From NCBI GenBank assembly GCA_002197995.1, contig NGZR01000001.1, forward strand, positions 13,225,501-13,289,500: a stretch of DNA of 64,000 bases. Direction: 5' to 3'. The notes beneath the pieces are model-generated. The model was not told where the DNA came from, ran no database searches, and saw only the letters and a program-made list of their open reading frames with translations. How positions within the stretch are numbered: the stretch's first letter is position 1; each line of letters opens with the position of its first letter. This DNA is from Gaeumannomyces sp. JS-464 (Eukaryota; Ascomycota; Sordariomycetes; Magnaporthales; Magnaporthaceae). The position numbers were made by a program, and so were the translations under genes. Of the stretch, positions 23,156 through 34,246 are shown piece after piece.

Positions 23156-24238
23156 TTAAAGCGGGGTGGCGGAAAGTGGGGGGGGGGGGTCGGAAACGGG
23201 GTTTTAACTTAAACGAGCTTTTTCGAATGCATTTCGGCCACGGGGGTTTCACTTTCTCCTTTTATTATTTTTAAAAGAAAATACGTGCAAAAACAATGGT
23301 TTCCGAAGGATAAAAGTCCTTTTAAAGGATGGCAATTTACTATAACAAAAAGCGGGTGGACTACGGATCGCACGGCCGTCGAATGGTTGTAAAAAATCTT
23401 CCTTTCGTGCACTTAACCGTTTACCTTTAAACCCCGGCTTTTAATCCTGGATGGCCACGGATTTCATATAACCAAAGAATTTATATATTTTTGCTTCCGG
23501 AATAACGTTTATTTTTTTATTTACCCTTTTATACCTTACACGTTTTGCAGCCTTTGGATTTATCCATTTTTAGCCCTTTTAAGCACGCTTACCGCAAAAT
23601 AACCGGCTTCCAGGCTTTATTTACCTGCTTAATTGTGGTGGGAAAACGTTTATTTTTACAAGCTTATACCTTTGCAAAATCACAAACCCTTACCCCTTAT
23701 ATAATTAAATCGGGGTGGCGGGCATCGGGCCTTTGGCCCTGGAATATCCGAAAACCCTTATCGAGCCGATTTATACTCGAAAACTCCTAACAAAACGACC
23801 GACGAGCCCAAATTTAACAATTTGCAAAGGATAACAGGGCCAAACAACGTTCAACGGTCCTTTTACTGCAGTCCCGGGTGCCTTGGGAAACTCCTAAACA
23901 AAGTCGAAAGTTTGCTTCCCAAATCAGCGCCTTTAGGGGCCGGCTTCCGGCAAGCCCCACGGCCCGACTTTTCTTCCGGAAGCTCCAAAAAAGGCTACGA
24001 GGCGCGTAAATTCGAGGTAGCTGAGGCCCTGCAAAAAATTAGGCAGCTGGAGGCCGAATTGGAGGCACAACGGCCTCGCAAAAAAAGGAGTGTGGCCCCG
24101 GATCCTAACGAGACCTTTGTGGATATCCGGCGCGTTGCAGAGGCACGGGGGCAAATTGAGGAGGCAAGCGATATATCATCAGAAAGCGCGGAAAATTCTG
24201 ATCAAGAATCTATATACAGTTGTATCGAGGTTAGTTAA
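23156..24238 (+). pseudogene. Pogo/Fot1-type (DDE_1) transposase, 3' half
   Basis: Readable from about 23190: SLFECISATGVSLSPFIIFK, then SGWTTDRTAVEWL, the second catalytic Asp in LLILDGHGFHITKEF, LQPLDLSIFSPFKHAYRK-like text, the end of the DDE domain (GWRASGLWPWNIRKPLS) and a charged tail with a coiled-coil-like stretch (EVAEALQKIRQLEAELEAQ), ending at the TAA of 24236-24238. The HTH and first catalytic part are missing. The start is a run of G (about 23180-23191) just after the Gypsy LTR. It is much less mutated than the neighbouring Gypsy, although several stops and a frame jump are present. Confidence 0.75.
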
Positions 24239-24309
24239 ATAGAGGTAGAAAATAGCAGTTGAATGCACTAGGTTGGGTGGTGATCGGGCCCGTGCAAGGT
24301 GGCCGGACA

Positions 24310-25771
24310 GGGGGTGCACTGACTTAATGAGCGACGTCTTGCGCCAGCCCTCGACGGGGAGCACGGCGACGAGCTCGGCCCTTAGCCCCTGGATCACGTC
24401 GTCGTCCGCGGTGGCCAGGTGGAGCAGCGTCCAGGTTGTCAGGTCCGAGGTGGTGTGGGTGGCGACGAACGAAAGGCCCAGCTGCGGATCCGTGGCCAGG
24501 TATCCGCCTTGGGGCACCTCCTGCTCGGCCCAGGCGATGGCGTCATTATACACGGGCGGCTCGCGCCCCGCCGCGAGGCATTCGGCCCTCTCCTTGCGCC
24601 GGGCCGCGACGTAGGGCCGGACGATGGCGCAGGCGCGCTTCCACGTGGCCGTCAGCTTTCTGCAGTGCGGCTCGACGAGGGCGACCACGTGCCTTAGGTA
24701 GTAGGGAAAGAAAGCGCAGCATATTCAAGGACATGTTAAGGTGGGCGGCAAAGGTCGTTGTGATGTCGGCCACTCCTCGTCGCGGCAGAGGACGGGTCCG
24801 AGGAAGATGCGGGACGAGAGCCGGGCGGCGAGCTCTACCACGGGCCGGTAGATGGCCACCTCGGTCCACTCTGTTTTGTTTGCACCGTGTTTGAAGGTCG
24901 AGTCAGCTCCTGGGGAGGTCTGCCCGTAGCGTGTCTGCCTGCTGGTGCGTTTAGGGGGAGGGGAGGGACAATGCGGACTCACCGGGTTTATCTCCGAGGA
25001 CTTTAGACATTGCGAACGTCGTCTCCTGTGAGAGTGGCCCAGTGACGGTGTCTGCGCCCGCGAGTGATGGTGGTCAGAAGTCGTCGGCCTTGAGCCGATC
25101 GCGAGTCACCGCGACCCTCATCCCGGGGCATCTACATGGTAGAAGGGAGGGGGAAGACGGAAGAGCAAACACACTGAGTCGTTTCGTCAGATGCCTGGCG
25201 ATAAGTTTTTGCAGAACCTCGGTGGGATGATCAAGAATGGAGAGGGTACCGAAGGAAGGCATGCCAGGAGCGACGTTCTTGAAGCCAGTGCGGGGGAGCT
25301 CAAGTCAGCTTCTTCAATCGCGCAGGGGCCACACGGACAAGACGAGATGTTTTGAAGGACCGGGTGTGCAAACCTCGCCGCCAAATGCCTTGCGGAAGTT
25401 CAGGGCAGGGTGGCGGCGGAGCTCCATGGACATCTCTGTGGGCATGATGGTCACGGGCCCGGTGTTGGACGAGGGCGAAAGGCTTGCCACCGAAGCGCCT
25501 GCGGCCCTCGCGGAGGAACTCGGGGCCCTTGCCTACGAACTCAAACTGCTTCTGGATCTCGAGCTGGAAGCGGCCGGGCGGGTTGACGACGGGCGCCTTG
25601 GAGCCGCGGCCGCGGAGGCAGCTCGCGACGACGGGCACGATGGTGATGGCGGCCAGCACAGCCAGACCGGCCGTGGCCGGGTTGGCCTTCTCGAGCAGCT
25701 GCGCGGCAGCCCCATCACCACCCAGGAGGGGGTTCGCGAGCCAGGCCGCGGGGGATGGTGGAGGAGGCCAT
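24310..25771 (-). pseudogene. Cytochrome P450, frameshifted and lacking the heme-binding C-terminus
   Basis: A candidate start at 25771 leads to a membrane anchor (TAGLAVLAAITIVPVVASCL), then PPGRFQLEIQKQFEF and MPTEMSMELRRHPALNFRKA. Later exons give ILDHPTEVLQKLIARHLTKR (about 25172-25262), ETTFAMSKVLGDKP (24983-25025), EWTEVAIYRPVVELAARLSS and RIFLGPVLCRDEEW (from 24870), and the I-helix region QLGLSFVATHTTSDLTTW. It resembles fungal microsomal P450s that hydroxylate polyketides or terpenes. Homology ends at GWRKTSL (24329-24349). The ExxR, PERF and FxxGxxxCxG heme segments are absent. Frame breaks at about 25475, 24775 and 24715 include both losses and gains of bases. A role as cluster tailoring oxidase before its loss is inferred from proximity. 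Confidence 0.8.
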
Positions 25772-26580
25772 ATCGATCCTGGAGATGTATTTCTTTTCTC
25801 TTGTCTTGTCGAACACTTGGGGGCTGTAAGGCTAAAAGCAAGTACAAGGCTGTGAAGCATATATATCGAGTCTGGGATATTGCAAAAAAGGCAAACAGCG
25901 CTGCAGCTGGCCTCCTATTTGAATGCATTCGGGTCGGACCGCCAAGCACCCGTGGCCGTCTAAGCGAGAACCCTACATAGACGCCAGCTGGGGTGCACGT
26001 CGACAACTGGATCTGCAGTGGTTAATTCGCCTTTTGTCTTTGGGGCGGGAGAGGTAGTAATTAGGCACCCATTAACGGTGGTCTCGGGGCACAGCCGTGG
26101 TTCGGCGCAAAGCGTGCCGTGCCAATAACTGTAACTGTTTTATAGATGCCTCTCGCTTCGAAGAGACAGTGATCCGACTTGGATATGCCATCGCCCGCCC
26201 CATCCGACATTCCGACATCCATACTCGCCCGACCCGGCGGTTTGAGGCGGGGAGATAGGTGGGTGGGTATTACGGAGCAGGACCATCTGCAAAAAAAAAA
26301 AAAAAAACACCTCGGGCGCCGGCAATGCTTTGATTCCCGTCCTCCCGTGGCCTTGGCCGGCTTAGGAGGAGCCGGGGCTGGATTGGGTGGGTGACGTACA
26401 GAGATTTGTAGGGGCATTTTCTCTTTTCGATGCCACAATAAGCACTAGAAGGGGCCCGCCGCGTTGCGGCGGATTTGGCTAAGGTTGCACACCGCCCAAA
26501 GGGCAGAATCACGCATTTGACCCGCAATTGAGCTGGAGGTCAATTTAACGCGGGATTTGCACCTCCGACTACCACTATTT
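25772..26580. promoter_or_regulatory. Upstream region of the P450 relic
   Basis: GC-normal sequence with a TATATAT at about 25859-25866, some 90 bp before the candidate P450 start, and a run of about 17 A at 26290. No further gene is recognised. The border to RIP-type sequence lies near 26580. Confidence 0.35.
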
Positions 26581-26627
26581 TAAGGCTATTTACAACGCAA
26601 ATCAATCCCACGCACGCGCAAAACGTT

Positions 26628-27237
26628 ATGGTAAGTTATTGCAGTTATATTTTGGGTTACTTACCCGTACTAATTAGTTTTTTACAGCCTCCGCCGGTTT
26701 CTAAGGCTGACGCGTCGCCGGGCGCGTTGGAAATCGAAAAGCCTAATTACGCGTTTTTAAGCAACGATAAGGACATTCCCGCGACCTTTTTAACCTCCTT
26801 TTCCGGCCGATTCCGCCCCGTAAAGCGAGGTTACGAACGACGATAACGATAACGATACGAACGGAAGTTTTGCCGTTACGGGCGTAGCTTTCGCCGGCGG
26901 TAATAAAATTACCTGTAAAAAGCTGTTTAACGTTTTAAAAAACGTCGATTTTAAAAAGTCGCACGTTTAAATTAGTTTTGCTAAAATGTTTACAATTGCA
27001 AAATTATTTTGCGCGATAATTGCATTATTAAAAAAGATTTCCCGCGCTTTTAACGTTAAAATATTATATATGCAAATATGCAGCGAATTTGCTTTTATTT
27101 TTTGCATATATTATATAAGCGATTCGGGTAATTTCGTATATTACGTTTGCATAAAAGATTATTTTAATTGGGTTTACGTAAATTGCTACTTTTTTACGAA
27201 CGGTTTTTATTACGATTTTTACCCGAAAAATAAATAA
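26628..27237 (+). pseudogene. Small spliced relic gene of unknown function at the edge of an AT-rich block
   Basis: An ATG at 26628-26630 is followed at once by an intron (26631-26687, gtaagt...ctaat...tttacag). The second exon reads PPPVSKADASPGALEIEK, PNYAFLSNDKDIPATFL, GRFRPVKRGYERR, then a TAA. In another frame the text continues (NDDNDNDTNGSFAVTGVA...) into a Cys-bearing region (YMQICSEF...YYVCIKDYFNWVYVNCYFF) to 27237. The Cys spacing and terminal NC recall the short zinc-binding domain called DUF3716, often found in repeat-associated fungal proteins. That is a weak resemblance, because many Cys may have become Tyr. The sequence changes from GC-normal to AT-rich within the gene. Confidence 0.35.
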
Positions 27238-30200
27238 GTTATATTTATTATATTATTTACATATATTAATTATAATATTTGTAATTAATAGTAACGCGAA
27301 AAAATTACTATTTTTATAAATAATACGTTTAAAAAAACGTTATTTTGTTTTTCGCTTGTAAAACTTTTACGTTATCGATTTTAAAACGGGTTATAAATGC
27401 TTTTATCGAAATGTAAACCCCGGTTAAGCGAAACCGTAAAATTATTATTGCATTTACACGTAGCATAAAAGGTAAAAAAAAAGTTATTATTATAATAAAT
27501 AACGATATTACGAACCGTATATTAACCGTTGCGGTTTTTACTTTTAACCGCGGAAAAATTACGCAATTACGTCGTTTATTAAATACAATCGTTATTAACA
27601 TTATTAGTAGCGTTTGCAAATTTTTACGCGCGGTTTTTAACGGTTTTAAAAAAATCGTTAGCGAAAAATAAAAGGATTATATATAAATTACGCGTTACTT
27701 TTATAAAAAATAATATTTAAAATAAATATTTTAAAGTTACGCAAGCGTGCGTATAACGTAACGAAATAACGAAAAAATAATTTTCCATTTATAATTTGCT
27801 TTATATTATTAATAACGTAATTATACGTGCATTTTTTAACTATATAATATATTAATAAAGTGAAAAATAAATTAATTAATTATAAATTAACGTAATAAAT
27901 TTTTTGGAAAAATAATATTATATTTTTATTTTTATTTTTAACGCTTATTATTTTAATTTTAATAATAAAACTTATAAGTTTTACACTTTTATAATTTAAA
28001 AAAAGCTATTTAAAATTAGCCGTATGTAAAAACTTAATTTTGTAAATTTAAATTAACAAAATTAAAAAATTAACTTTATGTTTTATTAATAATTATAATA
28101 AAATAAAACCGTAACGGAAATTGCAAACGTGTAATAATAAAAGGAAAATTTTTAAAACTGGAAAATAATTTTATACAGGGAATAAAATAAATTTTATTTG
28201 CAAAATCCTTTATAAAAATAACTATTTAAATAACGTTTCGTATAAACCGAAATACGGATAACCGCGTTCCGTTATATAACCTATTATCCGGATTTATATT
28301 ACGCATTAAAATTACTGGATAGCTAACTTTTAAATCGAGCGTATGCGAAAAAATAAAAGTAAAATCCAAAAAGGTTAAAAAATTTGCATTAAATTAACGG
28401 ATCGTACTATTTTCGTACTTTAAAAAATTTATAATAATTAAAATTGCAAAACTATATTTTTTTCCTAAAAAACGCTGGAAAATTTTATAATTTATAATTA
28501 TAACTTTTAAATTTTTTAAGCAAAAAACGTAACGGGTTGTAAAAATTTAAAAATTTAATAAAAAAAATTATAATAAAATATCGGGGTAAATTAAAAAAAA
28601 GTAACGTTCGTAATAATATAAATAAAATTAAAAAGAAAAATCCAATTATATAATTTTAAAATGTAAAAAAAAGTTTAAAGTTAAGAAATAAACGTAACGT
28701 TATTATTATTTGCATTTTAAACCCGCATATTTGCGTTAAACGCCGGATTTAAAAATGCGGTTAAAATTCAAACCGTTAAATATAAATATCCACGGTTTTT
28801 ATACGATTTCCTCCATAAATAATAAGTAAAGTTTATATAAAATTCCCGTTAAAAATAACAAGAATACTATTAAAAAAAACTCTTATTTTGTAAATTTTGC
28901 AAAATTTTATTTATAATTTCGAAATAATAACGATATTATATAAAATTTTCGTTTTAAATAATATAAGCGGTTTGCGTAAATAAACGTCCTATTTAAAAGT
29001 TTTTAATAACGTTATAAAGGAAAAACTATTAAAAATTATAAAGATATTAAAACGGGAATGTGCAATACGGCCGTTAAGTAAAAGCAAAGCCGTAATATTA
29101 AAAAAAAGTAACATATAAAGCAATTTTATTACAAGCCCGAAAATAAGCTGTAATAATGTTATAAAGTGGCCCAAAAAAAGTCGCTTAGGGCATAGGAAAA
29201 GTGATAAATAAAGCTAACAAAAGAAGAGATTTACCTGCCGAAAGCCCGAGGCCACGAAGGGGACTATATACAAGCCACAAGGCAAAGCTTTGGCATTAAA
29301 ATTGGGCTACTAGGCCTAATCCATAACAAATAATTTATATAAAATGTTTTCCCCGTACTTTTAAAACCTAATAAAAAGTTAATATTAAAAATGTAAAATA
29401 AATAATATATTAAATGCAATATATAAAACGTACTTTGTATAAAAAACGCGGTTTGCATAACGTTCGTTTTATAAAACGAATAAATTCGTAAAAAATTGCA
29501 TTTTATTACGGGTTAAACTATTGCAATGTAATATTTACGAAAGTTTGCTCGTTATTACGGTTATAATTTAACTCGCGTATAATTAACCAGTTATTACTAG
29601 CAGGAAATTATTATAATTAAAATAAAAAAAGGCGGAATTACGATAAAGTTAAACCGTACCTTGTTAAAGCTTCGCTGATTAAAAATAGCTCGCAATTAAA
29701 ATATAACTCGTGTAAATTTGCGGGGATAATAGGGTAGCGTGCAATTTATAATTGCAAATTATTATAAATAAATTCGCGAAACCGCAATTATAATAATAAC
29801 GTATTTGCAATTTCGTTTCGTAATATTAAAACAAATTGCGAAATGTAAACCCAATTACTTAAACTTTTGCATTTTTAAATGCGGATACCTAACGGCCGTT
29901 ATTTTTTAAAAGTCCGGTTATAATGCAAACTTCCCGAAAAGTTGGAAAAATAACGCCGTTAATAATTCGCAAATGCGTAAAAAATTATGCATTAAAAATA
30001 GTTAATAAAAGTAACCGCATGTAAAAATATTTACCCGTTGTAAAAAAAACGTAATACATACGGCCGATTTAAAAACCACGTTAACGCGGAATTTAAATCC
30101 GGGTTGTAAATGTAACTTTCCAAACGTATTTTGCAAAGAAATTAGCGTATAATACCGTACGTTCGTTTTCGTTTTAAAAATTATATTCGAAATAACCTAT

Positions 30201-33050
30201 TAACGTTAACTCTTTACGATTTGCAAATTTGCGAGCTTGTTCGTAATAAAATCGTTTGGAAAAACGATAATTTACTAGCCTTTTAAATTCATTGCAAGCC
30301 GTAATATTAAAAGCTACTTTTTATGCATCGAAAATTCCATTAACTTAATAAATGTTTCGTGCGGGTAAATATACCTACTTTACAAATGCTTTACAATTTC
30401 GTCGTTATTTAAAAATTGTAATTTTAAAATTGTACGGTTATTACTTTTATATATATATTTATATATATATATATTTTACGGTAAAAACTATAACGTAAAC
30501 TTCCACATTTATATGCGCGTTATATTTGCGAAAAAGGTATAGGAAATAAAAAATAACCATTCGGTTATTTAAAAAAACTTCCCGCTTTTTAACCATTTTA
30601 CAAACTTTTTTTCTCGTATTACGGCGTTTATAAATAGGATAACCGCTATTAAAAACCGTAATTTACGGTTAAAAAGCTTTAAGAATTTTTTTAAAACATT
30701 TGTTTAACTTATTAAAAGTTAGTTTTATATAAAGAAATAATAGTTTATTTTCTTCGTAAAAACCGTATAACATTTATATAATAATAACTTCCCGTAATGT
30801 TACGTTTTATATAATAAAAGGGATTTCCGCAAAAATAAATTTATTAATATGCTAAAGGTTTTTAAATAAAACCGCATTTTTAAGTGCAAAAAAAAGAATA
30901 TAATAATAAAGTAAGCCATTTTTTTAATATTTCAAAGTTTAAATAATACCCGCAAAACGCCCGAAAATACCAACCCGTAACTTTTTTAAAAAAAAAAACG
31001 GTTATTTTTAAATTAAAAAACCCGGGTATTATATTTGGGCGATTTGCGGCCGTTTAACCAGGCTGTAATTAATTAATAATTTCTTTCCAGTTAAAATTAG
31101 CCGTAATTATAATAAAAAGGAAAAAAAGCTTAAATAACGAACAATAACCATAAAATTTTAATAAAATGCACGAATAAAACGATTTCCTTTTAAATATAAA
31201 ATAAGTAAAATAATTTTGCGGCCGACGTTTTAGTGTTACCGTTTTCGTTACGAATTTAATTTCGCACGTTAAAATATAAATCCACCTGTAAACGTTACTA
31301 ATTATGCTTAAAAAAATTTAACTTTTCCTAATTAAAAGCTGCAAATAAATCCATTAATAACTGTTAAAATAAACGTTAAAAATAAAATAAAAAAATAAAA
31401 AATACAGCTCGTAAAAATAAATAATATTTATAATATTTATCCTATTTAATTTTTTTTATAACCGAATTAAATGCAAATGTTACATTAAAACGAGGTGCAA
31501 AAATAGTAAATAAATAAAAAGAATAATTTTACGTATTATAAGGAAAAAAAAACGAATAAGCTAATGTAAAGTAAAAAAAATAACGATAATTAATTCGACG
31601 GAAAGCATTAAAACCGTGGTTTGCGAACCGAAAAGCAAATATAATATTATGAAAATTACGACTTTTAACGTTCGAAATAATAGCTGCAACTTTATTAATT
31701 ATAAGTAAATTATACCGACGTATATTTGCACCGCGTTTTTTAACTAATCGAAATTACGGATTTAATACCATTTATATAAGCCCGTTATTATGCAATATCC
31801 GCTTTCGTACAATACGGTATAAAAAAATAAAAAAATTATAATTATATAAAAAATAATAAATTTAATAAAAAAAAAGCGATTACTATTAAGGTATTCCAAT
31901 AAACGTTAATATAAAGCAGTTTACGAATTTAAAAAATAAATATTAGCGTATTTTAACAGGTTTATATTTGCATTAACACTTTTAAATAAGTAATATAACG
32001 TGTTTTAATTTTAAAAATTTATAAAGCCACCCGTAATAGCACCTCGGCGAGTAATATTGCATTTAACAAACGTAAATGCAAAAATTGCATTATAATTAAC
32101 GCAATTGCAAACGAAAATTAAACTTACGCGAAATACAAAACGTAAAAAAATTGTAAATAAATAAAAAAGAACGTAAATAAAAGGTAAAATAAATGCGGTT
32201 TTATAAATAGCACTTTTTAAATTGCGGTTCAGCAGTAAATAAAGCTTAAAAAAAGGTAAATGTAAATAAACGTGCAAATTAAAAAAATAAATAAAAAAAC
32301 TTACTAATAGCTTTTTATTTAACTAATGCAATGCACCGTAATATTCGCAATTTACGTTTATAAAACCCAAAAAGTCGGCTTTAACACGCTAAATACCGTC
32401 GGCTGGTATTTACGCAAAAAGCGTGTAAAAAGCGGAAAATTAGCGTTATCGTTACATTTAACGGCGGGGCGTAAATGGCGCTGCGAAAGCCGCAAATAGC
32501 TTTACGGGCGGTGCGGGGTTCGCAAGCAGACTTTACGAACTAGGACGATAAGCAAAAAGTAACGATAAAAGCGCAAGCGGGGGTGCAACTAATAGCGGGG
32601 TAACGCTTTTGCGGTTGCGGTTACAGGCGCGCTTTAACCTTTAATATAAAATGCAAATATTATAAGGCACGCCTCGAAAATTGGCAGGAAAATCGGCTAT
32701 AAGTTTCGTTTTTTAACAGTTTAAGCAATAATGCTTTGCAAAACTGCAGGCGTTACGTTTGCGTACAGGCATATTAAGCAAAGCAAATAAAGTAAAATGT
32801 AAAAGTTAATAAAAAATGCAAAATGTAAAAAACATAAATTTAAATGCAAGGAAATTTTAATATGGTAACCTTTTATATAAAATTTTCTTATTTACTATTT
32901 GCGGCTCGTAACGCTAACGCGTGCACCTAATTAAAAATTCCTAATAGTAATATACTTTGTAATGTTAGTGTACAGGGATTTTTAGCCGCAAAAACAGCTT
33001 TTGCACTAACAAATTGTTAAGGAATTAGGTATTTTTACACGCTGCGGCCC
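27238..33050. other. Extremely AT-rich, RIP-mutated block with no readable genes
   Basis: Almost continuous TAA/TTA-rich sequence. CpA and TpG are rare while CpG persists. Short open frames are hydrophobic and Ile/Phe/Asn-rich, as chance frames in such sequence are. A less mutated patch lies at about 29165-29330 and a GC-richer stretch at about 32440-32640. No LTR pair, terminal repeat or transposase motif could be recognised. It is probably several old transposons mutated past recognition. Confidence 0.5.
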
Positions 33051-34246
33051 GCAAAAAGGTACGATCCCAGCACCCGTATTTTTGGAAAATCTTAGACGTC
33101 GTTAGTAGTAGATCGCGATCTCATCATCACAAACCCCCATTCGCCCGCGTTTTACCGCCCCGGGCGCAACCTCGTCAGATCGCGCGGATCGCATTTCCTA
33201 TTACAGCATTTCCTTAGCGCCCACGTTTTCGGAGTCACTATGTGATTTTATTTTTATTTCGTATTAGTGCTTATGGGTTTATGGTACGAGCCGCGGCCCG
33301 GGATACGTGGTACTGCGAACGCCGCCAGATCGGGCACCAGCCACGCAGTCACACCGAACTCGCGGCGTCTAGAAGATCTCTACTCTCTCCCTTTCCTCCT
33401 ATGTAGAAATACACTCCTTCTGGCCGGATGCTACGGTATCGGCCTGTGCTTGCCAAACAGGCGATGGCGCGTTTTGTCGCCCAATAGGGTCTCGTCTTTG
33501 TAGTCCTAGACGACACGCGGCTTGGCCGCAGAGTTGGCAGTGCCAGCGAGCCCGAGTCCAGCGGCCTTGCAGGCGCTAGGGTTTGTCTGGAGGTACTCTA
33601 GCTTGCACTTGAACGCGGTGTCGGAGATCACGTCTAGTTCATCCACGCCCCCAGCTCACGTCCGCTCTATTGGCTTACCGCTTGACTTGCTCCCTCCCAC
33701 TTTCAAACCGAACCTCCGAGCCAACCCGACACCACTTAAAGACCTACGCGCCGCGGCCGACCGACCGCGCCGGCCAAGAACGCAACTATACGCGCCCGAA
33801 GCTTCTCGTCCCCAAGCACACACGACCCAGCGGGCTACTACTCGCGTCTGATGCCGCTGTACGGGGGGCCTCTGCATCCTCCCTGACGTATGCCCCATCC
33901 AGAGGATCGCGGGGAACATGGACGCCTGGCTGGTACACGCCTTGGCTATTCCGCGGACGGCGGATCGGCGCGGCGGTCTGTCGCGCCTCGGCCTCTCGTG
34001 ATTTTTTTTGGCACGGTGTGCTGGCAACTGCATCGCGCTGGCGCAGCGGTTCCGAGCAGAACGTCCACCTTGAATGCAGTGTACTGTAGTTTAAAAAACT
34101 ACTTTCGTATCTAATTTTTGCGTCTTTATCGTCTCATACAAAACACAACACCCAGATCGCACCTTTGGAACACCACTAGCTCGAGATAGTGAACCGCAAA
34201 TGCCCTGCCATTTCTGGACCGCATCTACAAGCAACCCTTTTTACTC
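33051..34246. other. GC-normal segment, at most a gene fragment
   Basis: GC content returns to normal at about 33060. Apart from a possible terminal exon at 33506-33650, I find no coherent protein, RNA gene or repeat. It also contains the 3' flank of the permease gene. Confidence 0.35.
33506..33650 (-). pseudogene. Possible C-terminal exon of an unknown protein
   Basis: The minus strand reads DVISDTAFKCKLEYLQTNPS, then ACKAAGLGLAGTANSAAKPR, and stops at TAG 33506-33508. Composition is protein-like (two Cys, no low complexity), but nothing upstream extends it. It may be a surviving tail of a gene whose body was lost. Function unknown. Confidence 0.25.

Noticed and set aside
33051..34246. rRNA or tRNA gene at the GC-normal border
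   Set aside because: No cloverleaf, no A/B box pair and no rRNA-like conserved stretches could be found.
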